From Hyphomicrobium_A sp963724945 (GTDB lineage: Bacteria; Pseudomonadota; Alphaproteobacteria; Rhizobiales; Hyphomicrobiaceae), in the NCBI GenBank assembly GCA_963724945.1, contig CAVRWL010000003.1:2294001-2358000 (forward strand): a stretch of 64,000 bases of DNA, written 5' to 3'. This document shows, piece after piece, positions 1 through 9,189 of the stretch. The position numbers were made by a program, and so were the translations under genes. The first letter of the stretch is position 1; each line of letters starts with the position of its first letter. The notes beneath the pieces were generated by a model. It searched no databases. It was not told the origin of the DNA and saw only the letters and a list, made by a program, of their open reading frames with translations.

Positions 1-171
1 CGTCTCGCGCGCTCTCGCCTCGTTCGTCTCCTCGAGCTTGACCTCGATGTACTTGCCCTGGCGCACGTCGTTGACGCCGCCGATGCCAAGCGCTGAGAGC
101 GCGTGCTCGATCGCCTTACCCTGCGGGTCGAGGACGCCGTTTTTGAGCGTGATGCGGATGCGCGCTTTCAT
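1..171 (-). CDS. purS: PurS, phosphoribosylformylglycinamidine synthase small subunit (3' end outside window)
   Basis: The first 57 codons are present and the gene runs off the left edge. The N-terminus reads MKARIRITLKNGVLDPQGKA, and a conserved VNDVRQGKYIEV-type stretch follows near residues 33-45; both are typical of PurS, a protein of about 80 residues. PurS forms a complex with PurL and PurQ and supports ammonia transfer in the fourth step of purine synthesis. The gene follows purC on the same strand after 106 bases, the usual purC-purS-purQ-purL order of Rhizobiales. The ATG at 171 is the only sensible start. Identification is secure; only the C-terminus is unseen. Confidence 0.93.
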   Translation of the reverse strand, partial: MKARIRITLKNGVLDPQGKAIEHALSALGIGGVNDVRQGKYIEVKLEETNEARARET

Positions 172-187
172 GGTTCGCTCTCGCGAA

Positions 188-231
188 AGGCAGTCGGCAG
201 TGAGGCAGTCGGCAGTGAGGCAGTCGGTAGG
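188..231. repeat. Three tandem copies of a 15-bp unit between purC and purS
   Basis: The unit AGGCAGTCGGCAGTG occurs twice back to back and a third time with one change (ending GGTAG). It lies in the 106-base purC-purS gap. No hairpin or function is evident, and the array is too short and lacks spacers, so it is not a CRISPR. Confidence 0.75.
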
Positions 232-277
232 AAAAATTCCGCTTCTACTGCCTAATGCCGACGGTCTGCTGCCGCAC

Positions 278-1072
278 TCAATTGGGCTTGCCGTTGGCGC
301 CGGGATTGGAGGCGACGAGCACCGGTCCCATACCCTTTGCCGGACGGTTTCCGGTGAACACGCCCAAGCGGCGCGCAACTTCCTGATAGGCCTCGAGCAG
401 ACCACCGAGGTCGCGGCGGAAGCGGTCCTTGTCGAGCTTGTCGGAGGTTGCGATGTCCCACAGGCGGCAGCAGTCGGGGCTGACCTCGTCGGCGAGCACG
501 ATGCGCATGACCTCGTTGTCCCACAGCCGGCCGAACTCGACCTTGAAGTCGACGAGACGGATGCCGATGCCGAGGAAGAGGCCGACGAGGAAGTCGTTGA
601 TGCGCAGCGCGAGCTGCATGATCTCGTCGATCTCCTGCGGCGTTGCCCAGCCGAACGCGGTGATGTGCTCCTCCGACACCATGGGATCGCCGAGCGCATC
701 GTCCTTGTAGTAGAACTCGATGATGGAGCGCGGCAGCTGCATGCCTTCCTCCAGCCCGAGGCGCGTTGCGAGCGAACCTGCCGCGACATTGCGCACGACG
801 ACCTCGAGCGGAACGATCTCGACTTCGCGAATGAGCTGCTCGCGCATGTTGAGGCGCTTGATGAAGTGCGTCGGCACGCCGATCTCGCCGAGCCGCAGGA
901 AGATGTACTCAGAGATGCGATTGTTGAGCACCCCCTTGCCTTCGATCAACGCGTGCTTCTTGGCGTTGAAGGCGGTCGCGTCATCCTTGAAATGCTGCAC
1001 GAGCGTGCCCGGCTCCGGGCCCTCGTAGAGCACCTTGGCCTTGCCCTCGTAGATGCGGCGACGCTTGTTCAT
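278..1072 (-). CDS. purC: Phosphoribosylaminoimidazole-succinocarboxamide synthase
   Basis: The product has 264 residues and catalyses ATP-dependent joining of CAIR and aspartate to give SAICAR in purine synthesis. Visible hallmarks are the N-terminal RRIYEGKAK (residues 5-13), the first family signature EVVVRNVAAGS (90-100), LVDFKVEFG (173-181) and LADEVSPDCCRLWD (193-206). Length matches bacterial PurC. I place the start at 1072, because AAGG lies about 8 bases upstream and the in-frame upstream extension of 16 residues has no family similarity. It is cotranscribed with purS downstream. Confidence 0.97.
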   Translation of the reverse strand: MNKRRRIYEGKAKVLYEGPEPGTLVQHFKDDATAFNAKKHALIEGKGVLNNRISEYIFLRLGEIGVPTHFIKRLNMREQLIREVEIVPLEVVVRNVAAGSLATRLGLEEGMQLPRSIIEFYYKDDALGDPMVSEEHITAFGWATPQEIDEIMQLALRINDFLVGLFLGIGIRLVDFKVEFGRLWDNEVMRIVLADEVSPDCCRLWDIATSDKLDKDRFRRDLGGLLEAYQEVARRLGVFTGNRPAKGMGPVLVASNPGANGKPN

Positions 1073-1416
1073 TGAGCCTTGGTCCTTTGTCTCGAAGTTC
1101 TCAGTTTTGCGAGGGCACACATTACGCGCGGGCTCAGGCCAACTCGTTGAAATTACGATTTATTCTTGCCAGAGGACGACGCATGGGGGGTCGGCTCGCG
1201 TGGTCGGACACCCAGGCCGGACACTAGCCGAAGCGGGCCTCAGAAACAATCTTAAGGATCGTATCTTCGTAGGGTGTTGCTAACGCCCATCGACAGACGA
1301 TTGATCGGCGGCGGCCCCCGGGCTATGGCTGCCCGCCAACGGCCGTTTCGCACCCCGCGTAGCTGCAACCTGGCGCCCGGCAGGGGCTGCCATCACGTCC
1401 TCAGGTGGAGATCTGA
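1073..1416. other. Divergent intergenic region purC / DUF1476 gene
   Basis: This 344-base gap separates two divergently transcribed genes and should contain both promoters. I find no RNA structure, repeat or small gene in it that I can support. Confidence 0.5.
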
Positions 1417-1749
1417 ATGACTACGTTCGATGATCGCGAGCAAGCATTCGAGAAGAAATTTGCGCTCGATCAAGACCTTAAGTTCCGGGCCGAAGCGCGG
1501 CGCAACAAGCTCCTGGCAGAGTGGGCCGCCGCCAAGCTCGGGATTATGGGGTCGGCGCTGGCCGATTACGTCAAGGCGGTGGTGCGGGCGGACCTCGAGG
1601 AGAAGGGCGACAACGACGTTTTCCGTAAGATTCGCAAGGACTTCGATGACGGCGGGGTCAACGTTCCCGACGCCGAGATCCGGCAGATGATGAGCGAGCT
1701 CCTGGCCAAGGCGGTGGGCGAGATCGAGGCCTCCACCCACAAGCCCTGA
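1417..1749 (+). CDS. DUF1476 family protein, probable F1-ATPase inhibitor zeta subunit
   Basis: The 110-residue product begins MTTFDDREQAFEKKFALDQD and is rich in charged helices, with no signal peptide or membrane segment. This matches DUF1476, whose Paracoccus denitrificans member is the zeta subunit that inhibits ATP hydrolysis by the F1 sector in alphaproteobacteria. Family members are 100-110 residues and keep the same FxxREKAFE-type start. A GGTGGAG ribosome site lies about 8 bases before the ATG. The gene is commonly found beside purC in Rhizobiales. The family call is strong; inhibitory activity in this organism is inferred. Confidence 0.9.
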   Translation: MTTFDDREQAFEKKFALDQDLKFRAEARRNKLLAEWAAAKLGIMGSALADYVKAVVRADLEEKGDNDVFRKIRKDFDDGGVNVPDAEIRQMMSELLAKAVGEIEASTHKP

Positions 1750-1755
1750 GGCCCC

Positions 1756-2331
1756 TCAAAGCCGGGCCAAAAAGCTGCCGAACCGCAAGACCCCCTCCGG
1801 CCATGGGCCATGGCCGGTCGCGGTCGTGACGTGGCCGCGAGGGCCCACCTCGACCGCCTCGGATCCCCAGGCGGCGGCGAAGTGCCGCGCGCGCTCAGGC
1901 CGGCAATAGGGATCGTCGGAGGAAACGAGCAGCATTGAGGGAAAGGGCATCCGTGCCAGCGGCACCGGCGCGAAGTCACGAGCCGACTGGGGCCATACAT
2001 AGCCTTCAGAGATCGGCCAATGCTGCGCGTTGTCGACGTCGGCAGGCGCCACGAGAAAGGCGCCGGCGAGGAGACCCTTCGGCAGCTTCAGTCCAGCGTG
2101 CGCGACGGCGACTGCGCCCACGGAGTGCGCAACGAGCACGGCCGGGCGCGAGCTTGCCGCCACCGCCTTGATGATGTTGCCCACCCATTTGTCCTTGTCG
2201 GGGGCGACCCAGTCCTCCTGCTCGACGCGCCGCGCGGTGCTCAAGTTGCGCTCCCACCGCGATTGCCAGTGCTCGGGGCCCGAGCCGAGCCAGCCCGGCA
2301 CCATCAGGATGTCGACGTCGCTTGAGCGCAT
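1756..2331 (-). CDS. RBBP9/YdeN-type alpha/beta hydrolase
   Basis: The product has 191 residues with an alpha/beta-hydrolase fold of the small RBBP9/YdeN (DUF1234-like) family, presumed serine hydrolases of unknown substrate. The N-terminus has the family VPGWLGSGPEHWQ motif (11-23). The nucleophile elbow is HSVGAV (69-74, Ser70), Asp140 lies in VSSDDPY, and a His follows in GPRGHVT (163-169), completing a plausible Ser-Asp-His triad. There is no signal peptide, so it is cytosolic. It converges on the DUF1476 gene with a 6-base gap. The long upstream extension of the frame lacks family similarity, so I start at 2331. Confidence 0.85.
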   Translation of the reverse strand: MRSSDVDILMVPGWLGSGPEHWQSRWERNLSTARRVEQEDWVAPDKDKWVGNIIKAVAASSRPAVLVAHSVGAVAVAHAGLKLPKGLLAGAFLVAPADVDNAQHWPISEGYVWPQSARDFAPVPLARMPFPSMLLVSSDDPYCRPERARHFAAAWGSEAVEVGPRGHVTTATGHGPWPEGVLRFGSFLARL

Positions 2332-2463
2332 GGAAACCGGTGAAAAAGTGCGGATTGTCGGGGATGAGGGCGGGGGCGAGCCTAACCCGGCGCGGCGGTT
2401 GAGTATACGACAGGAGCGAGTGAGGGCCGCTCTTAAGTTGCGATATTGCGGGGTAATGAAGTC

Positions 2464-3210
2464 ATGCGAGGCCGCATTGCGCTGCGCCGTCTGGCGCTCG
2501 TCTGTGTGAGTGCTGCGTCGATCGGGTTGGGTGTTGGGACTGCGCGCGCCGGCGGAACCAACGCCGACTGGAATGGCTTCTATGCCGGCGCGCAGCTCGG
2601 CGGAGCCTGGAGCAACATCGATTGGCAATTCCAGAACGCGAACTACTTCAACACGCTCGGCTCCAATGTGGTCGGCAACGATTTCAGCCACAACCCCAAC
2701 GGCGTGATCGGAGGCATTGTCGGCGGCTACAATTATCAGACCGGCCCTTGGCTGTTGGGGCTCGAGCTTGCGGCGTCGGCGGCCAACATGAACCAAGAGC
2801 TTCCCAGCCCGTTGTTCCCCAAGCTCGACACCACGACCTCGCGCGTCAAATGGCTGACGAGCGTGACCGGCCGGCTCGGCTACGCGTGGGACCGCTGGCT
2901 CCTTTACGGCAAGGGCGGCTGGGCGGGCGGCCAGGTCGGGGTCACCCTGCTTGACGAGGACGTCTCTGTTTATGGCGCCGAGAACCAGTGGGCCAACGGA
3001 TGGACCGTCGGCGGCGGGCTCGAGTACATGATCTGGAAGTGCACCTCGCTCGGAGTCGCCTACGACTACGCCGACCTAAGCGTCGCCAACAAGAGCATCA
3101 CGTGTCCGAACTGCAGCGGTCCCGTGGGAGTGCCCGGCTACGGCACGCCGGTCGTAAATGGCGACATCAAGGTGCAGTCGGTGATGGCGCGCCTGACCTT
3201 CCATCAATAG
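2464..3210 (+). CDS. Omp25/31-type outer-membrane beta-barrel protein, copy 1
   Basis: The product of about 248 residues has a Sec signal peptide (Arg-rich start, hydrophobic core, cleavage after ARA near residue 25). The mature start, DWNGFYAGAQLGGAW, is characteristic of the small 8-stranded porin-family proteins such as Omp25/Omp31. Later strands read RLGYAWDRWLLYGKGGWAGG and WTVGGGLEYM, also typical. A CPNC motif lies in the last predicted loop. A near-identical architecture follows immediately downstream (3294-4091), so this is a tandem duplication. The start could be TTG at 2446, but ATG 2464 gives a clean signal peptide. Function is structural or porin-like; specificity is unknown. Confidence 0.85.
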   Translation: MRGRIALRRLALVCVSAASIGLGVGTARAGGTNADWNGFYAGAQLGGAWSNIDWQFQNANYFNTLGSNVVGNDFSHNPNGVIGGIVGGYNYQTGPWLLGLELAASAANMNQELPSPLFPKLDTTTSRVKWLTSVTGRLGYAWDRWLLYGKGGWAGGQVGVTLLDEDVSVYGAENQWANGWTVGGGLEYMIWKCTSLGVAYDYADLSVANKSITCPNCSGPVGVPGYGTPVVNGDIKVQSVMARLTFHQ

Positions 3211-3293
3211 AGGATTGAACGCGAGTCGGCAGGATTGGCATGTACGGCGCGCCGCGACTCACGTAGCTCTGCAACCAGGACCGGGGGCAGGCT

Positions 3294-4091
3294 ATGGTAG
3301 ATACCATGCGGGGGATTCGCACTTTCGCGCTGATCGTTGCCGCGGTGGGGCTGCTGACAGTTCCGCACGACGGCGCCAAAGCCGATCCGAGGCCTTGGGC
3401 CATCGGCGTGTCGGATCTGCAGGGCGAGGCCGATTGGAGCGGCTTCTATGTCGGCGGCAAGCTCGGCGGCGCGTGGGGCAACGTCGACTGGACGCAGGAT
3501 GTCAACATCTTCACAAATGGCGGCGCGGTAGCGCCAACCGCCTCTGCCAACCTCTCGCCGAGCGGATTTGCCGGCGGTGCCATCGGCGGCGCCAATCTGC
3601 AGGTTGGCAAATGGGTGTTCGGCGCCGAGGTGACGTTCTCCGGGCTCGACTTTTCCCAGTCGATCGCCAGCCCGTTCTTTCCGGCAACCGACGTGTTCTC
3701 GACGCAGATCAAGTGGATCACCACCGTCGAGGGGCGCATCGGCTATGCGTGGGATCAATATCTCCTGTACGGCAAGGGTGGCTGGGCTGGCGGCGAAGCG
3801 AACCTGACCCTCGTCGCCGGCAGCAGGACCGCCATCGCCAGCGGCGCCACGTCGACCAACGAAGGCTTTTACAGCGGATGGACCATCGGCGGAGGCCTCG
3901 ATTACCTGTGCTGGTCGAATATCGTGCTCGGGCTCGAGTACGACTACATCACTCTTAACATGGGCGATGTGCCGTCCTGCCCGCTGTGCGCATCCGGTAT
4001 CGCCGGCGGTTCGCCCGCTGCGGTCTCGGGCGACGCGACGGTGTCGACGTTGATGGTGCGCGCGAGCTACCTGTTCAGGCCCGAGGACTAA
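3294..4091 (+). CDS. Omp25/31-type outer-membrane beta-barrel protein, copy 2
   Basis: This 265-residue product is a paralogue of the preceding gene. Its signal peptide ends near GAKA (about residue 30), a short spacer follows, then ADWSGFYVGGKLGGAWGNVD and the strands IGYAWDQYLLYGKGGWAGGE and WTIGGGLDYL. It ends in SYLFRPED without the usual terminal aromatic residue. A CPLC motif occupies the same loop as CPNC in copy 1. It lies 83 bases downstream of copy 1 and converges on the SecY-like gene. ATG 3306 is an alternative start. It is probably a surface barrel of the outer membrane. Confidence 0.85.
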   Translation: MVDTMRGIRTFALIVAAVGLLTVPHDGAKADPRPWAIGVSDLQGEADWSGFYVGGKLGGAWGNVDWTQDVNIFTNGGAVAPTASANLSPSGFAGGAIGGANLQVGKWVFGAEVTFSGLDFSQSIASPFFPATDVFSTQIKWITTVEGRIGYAWDQYLLYGKGGWAGGEANLTLVAGSRTAIASGATSTNEGFYSGWTIGGGLDYLCWSNIVLGLEYDYITLNMGDVPSCPLCASGIAGGSPAAVSGDATVSTLMVRASYLFRPED

Positions 4092-4117
4092 GCTCCGAAG
4101 TCCCGCGCCCAATCCGT

Positions 4118-5203
4118 TCAATCGGCAGTCCTGCTCTCGACGGCCTGCGTGCAAGCCGGCATCCACCAACGGCCGAGGATGACGAGCGCCACGACAGCGA
4201 TGACGACGAGATGGGCGCTGCGCGGCAGCAGCCGGGCGAGGAGCATCGGCAGACCAATGCTCGCAAGCGTGATGGCCGCCAGCGTGCCTGCGAGGAGGAC
4301 GGTCGGCACCGGAGCCAGGGCGGTGGCGCCCGAGACGCGCTGCGAGCGCGCATAAAGATAAGCAAAGAGCACGACGAGGCCCGCGAGCAGCAGCAGGGCG
4401 AGCGGATTGGTGGGCCCGATCCAAGACGCGGCCTGCCCCAGGCTGCCCGCGCCCGCGAGCAGGGCTATGCTCAGCATGAGCCACGGCCACGCCGCGCCGG
4501 CGAGCAGCACCGACCAGAGGCAGGTTGCCGCCGTTGCCAGCGCGCCGCCGTCGGCGCGCACGAGGGCCGCGACCGCAGCGAATACGAGGGCCGCGAACGC
4601 GCAGGCCAGCAGCAGCCCCTCGGCGAGCAGGCCCGCATCGCTTTGCAGGGATGCGAGCGCCGCGATCCGATGCGGCAGATCGGCAAGCAGCGGGGCGAGG
4701 AAGAGCAGCCACACGCCGCTTCCCAGTCCGCGCTGCGTGATCTGATCGGCGAGCCAGATGGCGATCGCCGTTCCGGCGACCAGCGTCGCGACGGTCAGCA
4801 GCCGGAACGCGGTGCCGGGCTCGCCGACGAGCCCGTCCACGCCCTCGAGCGCGACGGCGAGGCCGGAGGCCTGCGCGGCAGCGGCGAGGAGCGCCAGAGC
4901 AAGAACGATCCCGTTGAGCTTGTCGCGGTTGCGCTCATCGGCGCACTCCCATCGCCGGCACGCCGGCACCAGGACCTTGACGAGCTCCGCCAGGATCAGG
5001 ACGGTGACGAGCGGGGCGACGCCGAGCGCCAGGATCGAGATCCGCTCCATGGCAGCGCCGCCGCCGATGCGCGCGAAAGCCGCCGGGTGGAGACCGGGCA
5101 GCGGGATGTGCGTGCCCAGGCGATAGACGATGAGCGCGACCGCCGTGACGGCGAGCCTGCGGCTGAGCTCGGCAGAATTGCGCACGCCTCCGAGATCCAA
5201 CAT
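4118..5203 (-). CDS. Divergent, shortened SecY-family protein
   Basis: The product has 361 residues, versus about 440 for housekeeping SecY. SecY hallmarks are clear in the N-terminal half: VYRLGTHIPLPGL (26-38), a plug-region segment ERISILALGVAPLVT (53-67), and WLADQITQRGLGSGVW (about 159-174), equivalent to the WLGEQITxRGIGNGIS signature. The C-terminal half is a run of hydrophobic Ala/Leu-rich helices and lacks the charged cytosolic loops that contact ribosome and SecA in canonical SecY. It is therefore an inner-membrane SecY paralogue, not the essential copy, which would be expected within the ribosomal protein operon. No SecA2 or other accessory translocation gene is next to it. Its role is unknown. 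Confidence 0.8.
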   Translation of the reverse strand: MLDLGGVRNSAELSRRLAVTAVALIVYRLGTHIPLPGLHPAAFARIGGGAAMERISILALGVAPLVTVLILAELVKVLVPACRRWECADERNRDKLNGIVLALALLAAAAQASGLAVALEGVDGLVGEPGTAFRLLTVATLVAGTAIAIWLADQITQRGLGSGVWLLFLAPLLADLPHRIAALASLQSDAGLLAEGLLLACAFAALVFAAVAALVRADGGALATAATCLWSVLLAGAAWPWLMLSIALLAGAGSLGQAASWIGPTNPLALLLLAGLVVLFAYLYARSQRVSGATALAPVPTVLLAGTLAAITLASIGLPMLLARLLPRSAHLVVIAVVALVILGRWWMPACTQAVESRTAD

Positions 5204-5259
5204 GCGTCAAGTCTTTCTGGGTTCCCCCGATTCAGTCGCCGCGGGCCGTAGCGCTCAAA

Positions 5260-5864
5260 TCATCGCAAATCATAGAGTGCTGCGAACGGATCGTCATTAG
5301 GATCGCGGCTCCAGCGGTACTCCGCGTGCGTGGCGACCCGCTCGGCTGTCTCTTCTCCGTTGCGGGTTGCGATGAGCGCGAGCGCCATGTCGATGCCGGC
5401 GGAGACGCCAGAGGAAGTGAAATACTTCCCGTCGGCGACCCATCGGGCGCGTGCCTGCCAGAGCACGTTGGGGCCCTGCTCTATGACCCAGCGGAAGGCG
5501 GCCTTGTTGCTCGTCGCCTTGCGGCGATCGAGAAGGCCGGTGCGCGCGAGCAGCGCGGCGCCGGTGCAGACCGTGGCGACGACGCTCGATTTTTCCGCAT
5601 GCGCGCCGATCCAGTCGATCAGCACCTTATTGTCGACCTCGCGGCGCGTGCCGAGCCCGCCGGGGATGAGGAGGATGTCGTAGGGCTTCGCCTCGGCCAG
5701 CGCCACGTCGGCGACCGCTTTGGGCCCTTGGTTGCTCGCGACGGCACCAGCGCTCTCTGCGACCATCTCGAGCCGGTAGTCGTCGGGAAGCGCACCGAAC
5801 ATCTCCAGCGGCCCGAACACATCGAGCAGCTCGAAGCCGGGGAACAGCAGCGTCCCCACGGTCT

Positions 5865-5868
<4 letters not shown>
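5260..5868 (-). CDS. DJ-1/PfpI family protein (isonitrile hydratase-like)
   Basis: The 202-residue product has the DJ-1/PfpI class-I glutamine amidotransferase-like fold. The start is TLLFPGFELLDVFGPLEMFG, with the catalytic-site Asp16. The nucleophile elbow is VATVCTGAALLARTGLLDRR (97-116), with Cys101. This elbow plus the following ATSNK resembles isonitrile hydratases and the N-terminal domain of AraC-type regulators, but no DNA-binding domain is present. The ATG overlaps the purB stop codon (ATGA), so it is translationally coupled to purB. Substrate is not known. Confidence 0.85.
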
Positions 5869-7178
<1,310 letters not shown>

Positions 7179-7180
7179 CC

Positions 7181-7254
7181 AGTGTCCCGATTCCGAAGTT
7201 CGCCTGCCTTTGCTGCCAGGTCCCCGAGCGAACTTCGGAATCAAAAGGGACACT
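7181..7254. repeat. Inverted repeat 1 upstream of purB
   Basis: The left arm 7181-7203 and right arm 7228-7254 are inverted copies (AGTGTCCC plus GATTCCGAAGTTCGC against GCGAACTTCGGAATC plus GGGACACT), with a 4-base bulge and a 24-base loop. It begins 3 bases from the purB start, so a folded transcript would place the hairpin at the 5' end of the message. Confidence 0.8.
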
Positions 7255-7274
7255 AGAATTATAAAGTTGCTGGA

Positions 7275-7339
7275 GTGATTCAGATCGAGAAATTCGCGAT
7301 TGGCCTCGCCGCGAGCACCGGCGAATTTCTCGATCATCA
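7275..7339. repeat. Inverted repeat 2 upstream of purB
   Basis: The 14-base arms ATCGAGAAATTCGC (7284-7297) and GCGAATTTCTCGAT (7321-7334) are perfect inverted copies, and flanking GTGAT/ATCAC extends the pairing imperfectly. It sits about 30 bases beyond inverted repeat 1. The two modules together look like a dispersed repeat element, but that needs genome-wide copies to prove. Confidence 0.75.
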
Positions 7340-7340
7340 C

Positions 7341-7780
7341 ACCAGGGCCTCGGGTAGCTAAAGCGGAGGCCTAGCAGAGGGGCAACCGCCCTTCAATCGG
7401 CGTGGGCGAAGACGCATGTGCAGGAAGGTGCGTGCTTAACGGTTTGCGGGCGCGACTCGAAGCTCGATGTTGCTGTGCACAGTGGCGCGTGACGTCATTG
7501 CAACGCACACAAGGAGAGCGTGCGCTGCAGCAATATTCCCATAGCAAGGTCAAGATTGGGCCACAATGGATTGGTTGATCGCGCGCCGCCGCAGCGCGCG
7601 TCGACTGTGGACACATTGTCACGTGCGAAATGAAATCGAGTAAGTAGTCTTGCAAGTGACCAAGTGAAACGAAAAGTTACTTAGAGCACGCTATTGGAGT
7701 CTTATATGCGTGAGTGTTGACGTCCCCCGGTGAGACGGGGCGCGACACCAAGGTTGGAAGCGAGAGGGCAGAGGCACGGT
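7341..7780. other. Intergenic, no gene supported
   Basis: This 440-base stretch is less GC-rich than its neighbours and separates leftward purB from the rightward small gene at 7781. It should hold promoters for both. Short frames here have no ribosome sites or recognisable products. Confidence 0.45.
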
Positions 7781-7981
7781 ATGCCGAACCAAATGCAAAG
7801 TGAGATTGCTCAGCTCAATGTGGAGCTGGAGCAAACCGACGATCCGAGAGAGGCCTACGCCAAGGTGCAGGCGAAAGTCCGCAGCTACCGTCAGGCGGGC
7901 AAGAAGGTGCCCGAGGATCTGGTGCTGATCGAGAAGCGGCTGATGACTGAGTGCATGGCCGCCTCGCAAGGGCGCGACTGA
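7781..7981 (+). CDS. Small conserved-looking cytosolic protein, function unknown
   Basis: The 66-residue product (starting MPNQMQSEIAQLNVELEQTD) is hydrophilic and mostly helical, with basic stretches KVRSYRQAGKKV around 28-40. It has no signal peptide or Cys cluster beyond one Cys near the C-terminus. I do not recognise the family. Support for a real gene comes from the upstream purine-rich GAGAGGGCAGAGG segment, the normal codon usage and a strong intrinsic terminator 47 bases after the stop. It is monocistronic. Confidence 0.6.
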   Translation: MPNQMQSEIAQLNVELEQTDDPREAYAKVQAKVRSYRQAGKKVPEDLVLIEKRLMTECMAASQGRD

Positions 7982-8027
7982 GACCTCGACGAGAGCCAAG
8001 CTGCCTTAGGGCGGCAACGAACATGAT

Positions 8028-8061
8028 GCGGCCGTCGTGCTTTGCGACGGCCGCTATTTTT
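8028..8061 (+). terminator. Intrinsic terminator of the 7781-7981 gene
   Basis: A perfect 10-bp stem (GCGGCCGTCG / CGACGGCCGC) with a 7-base loop is followed by TATTTTTCT. It also lies between convergent transcripts, but the T-run is only on the plus side. Confidence 0.88.
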
Positions 8062-8069
8062 CTGCGGTC

Positions 8070-9179
8070 TCAATTCTTGCGGCGCCAGCCGCCGTCCGCC
8101 CACCAGAGGATGTCATAGGAGGGCACGTCGGCGTCCCCATCGGCGTCGAACGAGAGCGGCCCGAGCACCGTGTCGAGATTCCCCTTCTGCAAGGCAGCTC
8201 CAACCGCTGCCGGCTCGAGCGACCCGGCCGCGGCGACAGCCGCACGCCAAGCCTCGACCGCGGCATAGGCTGCCACGAACGCGCCCGTCGGCGTTTGTTC
8301 CGGAAATATCTCGGCCACCTTGGCCGCGGCGCCGTACGCCGCATCGGAGGGTAGCAGCACGCCCGCCCCGGTCGCATCCTCGTCCGCCGTTTCGGCGAAT
8401 TGCGATGGTGCGAGCGCGTCTGAGCCGAGAAAGACGGTGGCGAGCCCTGCTGCACGCATCTGGCGCAGGAGGAGGCCACCTTCGATGGGAAAGCCGGCGA
8501 AGAAGAGGCCCTGCGTGTGGGCCCCGGCGAGCTTGGCGACGAGCGTGCCATAGTCCTTTTGCCCATCGGCGATCGTTGCCGTCAGGACGTCGGCGCGGCC
8601 GGCCTCTTTCAGCGCCGCCACGGCGCCATCGGCCAGCACCGCCCCGTAGCGTGTCGTGTCGTGCACGACCGCGACGGGCTTTCCCGCAAACGCGCGCGCG
8701 AGATAGGCGCCGGCGGTCGCACCCTGGCGGTCGTCGCGACCGGAGAGCCGAAAGATCGTGGGCCCGATGCGCGGCGCGGTCAGTGCCGGATGCCGCGTCG
8801 CTGGCGCAAGGAAGAGCGTGCCCGACTGCGCGTAGACTTTGGCGGCGGCGATGGCAGCGCCGGCGCATGGGTGGCCGACGATGAGATTTGCGCCTTTCGC
8901 CACGAGCGCACTTGCGGCCGCCGCGGCTGCGCCCGGCGCGCAGCCGTCATCGGCCTCGATGACCTCGATCGGCTCGCCCTTCACGCCGCCATCCGCGTTG
9001 ATGCGCTTCGCGGCAAGCCTGACGGCACGTGCGATGTCGCGGGTGACCGCGGCGCTCGCACCGTGCGCGGGCCCGGCGACGCCGATCAGGACTTTGGCCG
9101 TAGCATGCGGCGCAAGCACGGCGGCCAAGAGCGCCACCAGGAGATGGCAACGCAGGCGGTGGCGCTGAGAGCTGCGCAC
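8070..9179 (-). CDS. ABC transporter periplasmic substrate-binding protein (second Liv-type)
   Basis: The product of about 369 residues starts at GTG 9179, followed by a signal peptide (RHRLRCHLLVALLAAVLA, cleavage after HATA). It is a type-I periplasmic binding protein of the LivJ/LivK family: KVLIGVAGPAHGASAAVTRD opens the mature protein and the FRLSGRDDRQGATAG segment parallels that of livK directly upstream. The gene follows the livK stop by 10 bases, so it is the last cistron of the liv operon. The GTG start is chosen because an earlier start (ATG 9218) would overlap livK. It probably widens the ligand range of the transporter; the exact ligand is unknown. Confidence 0.85.
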   Translation of the reverse strand: MRSSQRHRLRCHLLVALLAAVLAPHATAKVLIGVAGPAHGASAAVTRDIARAVRLAAKRINADGGVKGEPIEVIEADDGCAPGAAAAAASALVAKGANLIVGHPCAGAAIAAAKVYAQSGTLFLAPATRHPALTAPRIGPTIFRLSGRDDRQGATAGAYLARAFAGKPVAVVHDTTRYGAVLADGAVAALKEAGRADVLTATIADGQKDYGTLVAKLAGAHTQGLFFAGFPIEGGLLLRQMRAAGLATVFLGSDALAPSQFAETADEDATGAGVLLPSDAAYGAAAKVAEIFPEQTPTGAFVAAYAAVEAWRAAVAAAGSLEPAAVGAALQKGNLDTVLGPLSFDADGDADVPSYDILWWADGGWRRKN

Positions 9180-9189
9180 GCTGCTGAGC

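Noticed and set aside
188..231. Short tandem repeats considered as CRISPR
   Set aside because: Units are directly adjacent without spacers and only three copies occur.
3986..5251. 421-codon plus-strand frame opposite the SecY-like gene
   Set aside because: Its product is rich in Arg, Gln, Asp and Glu and has no family features; it is the shadow of the SecY-like gene in GC-rich DNA.
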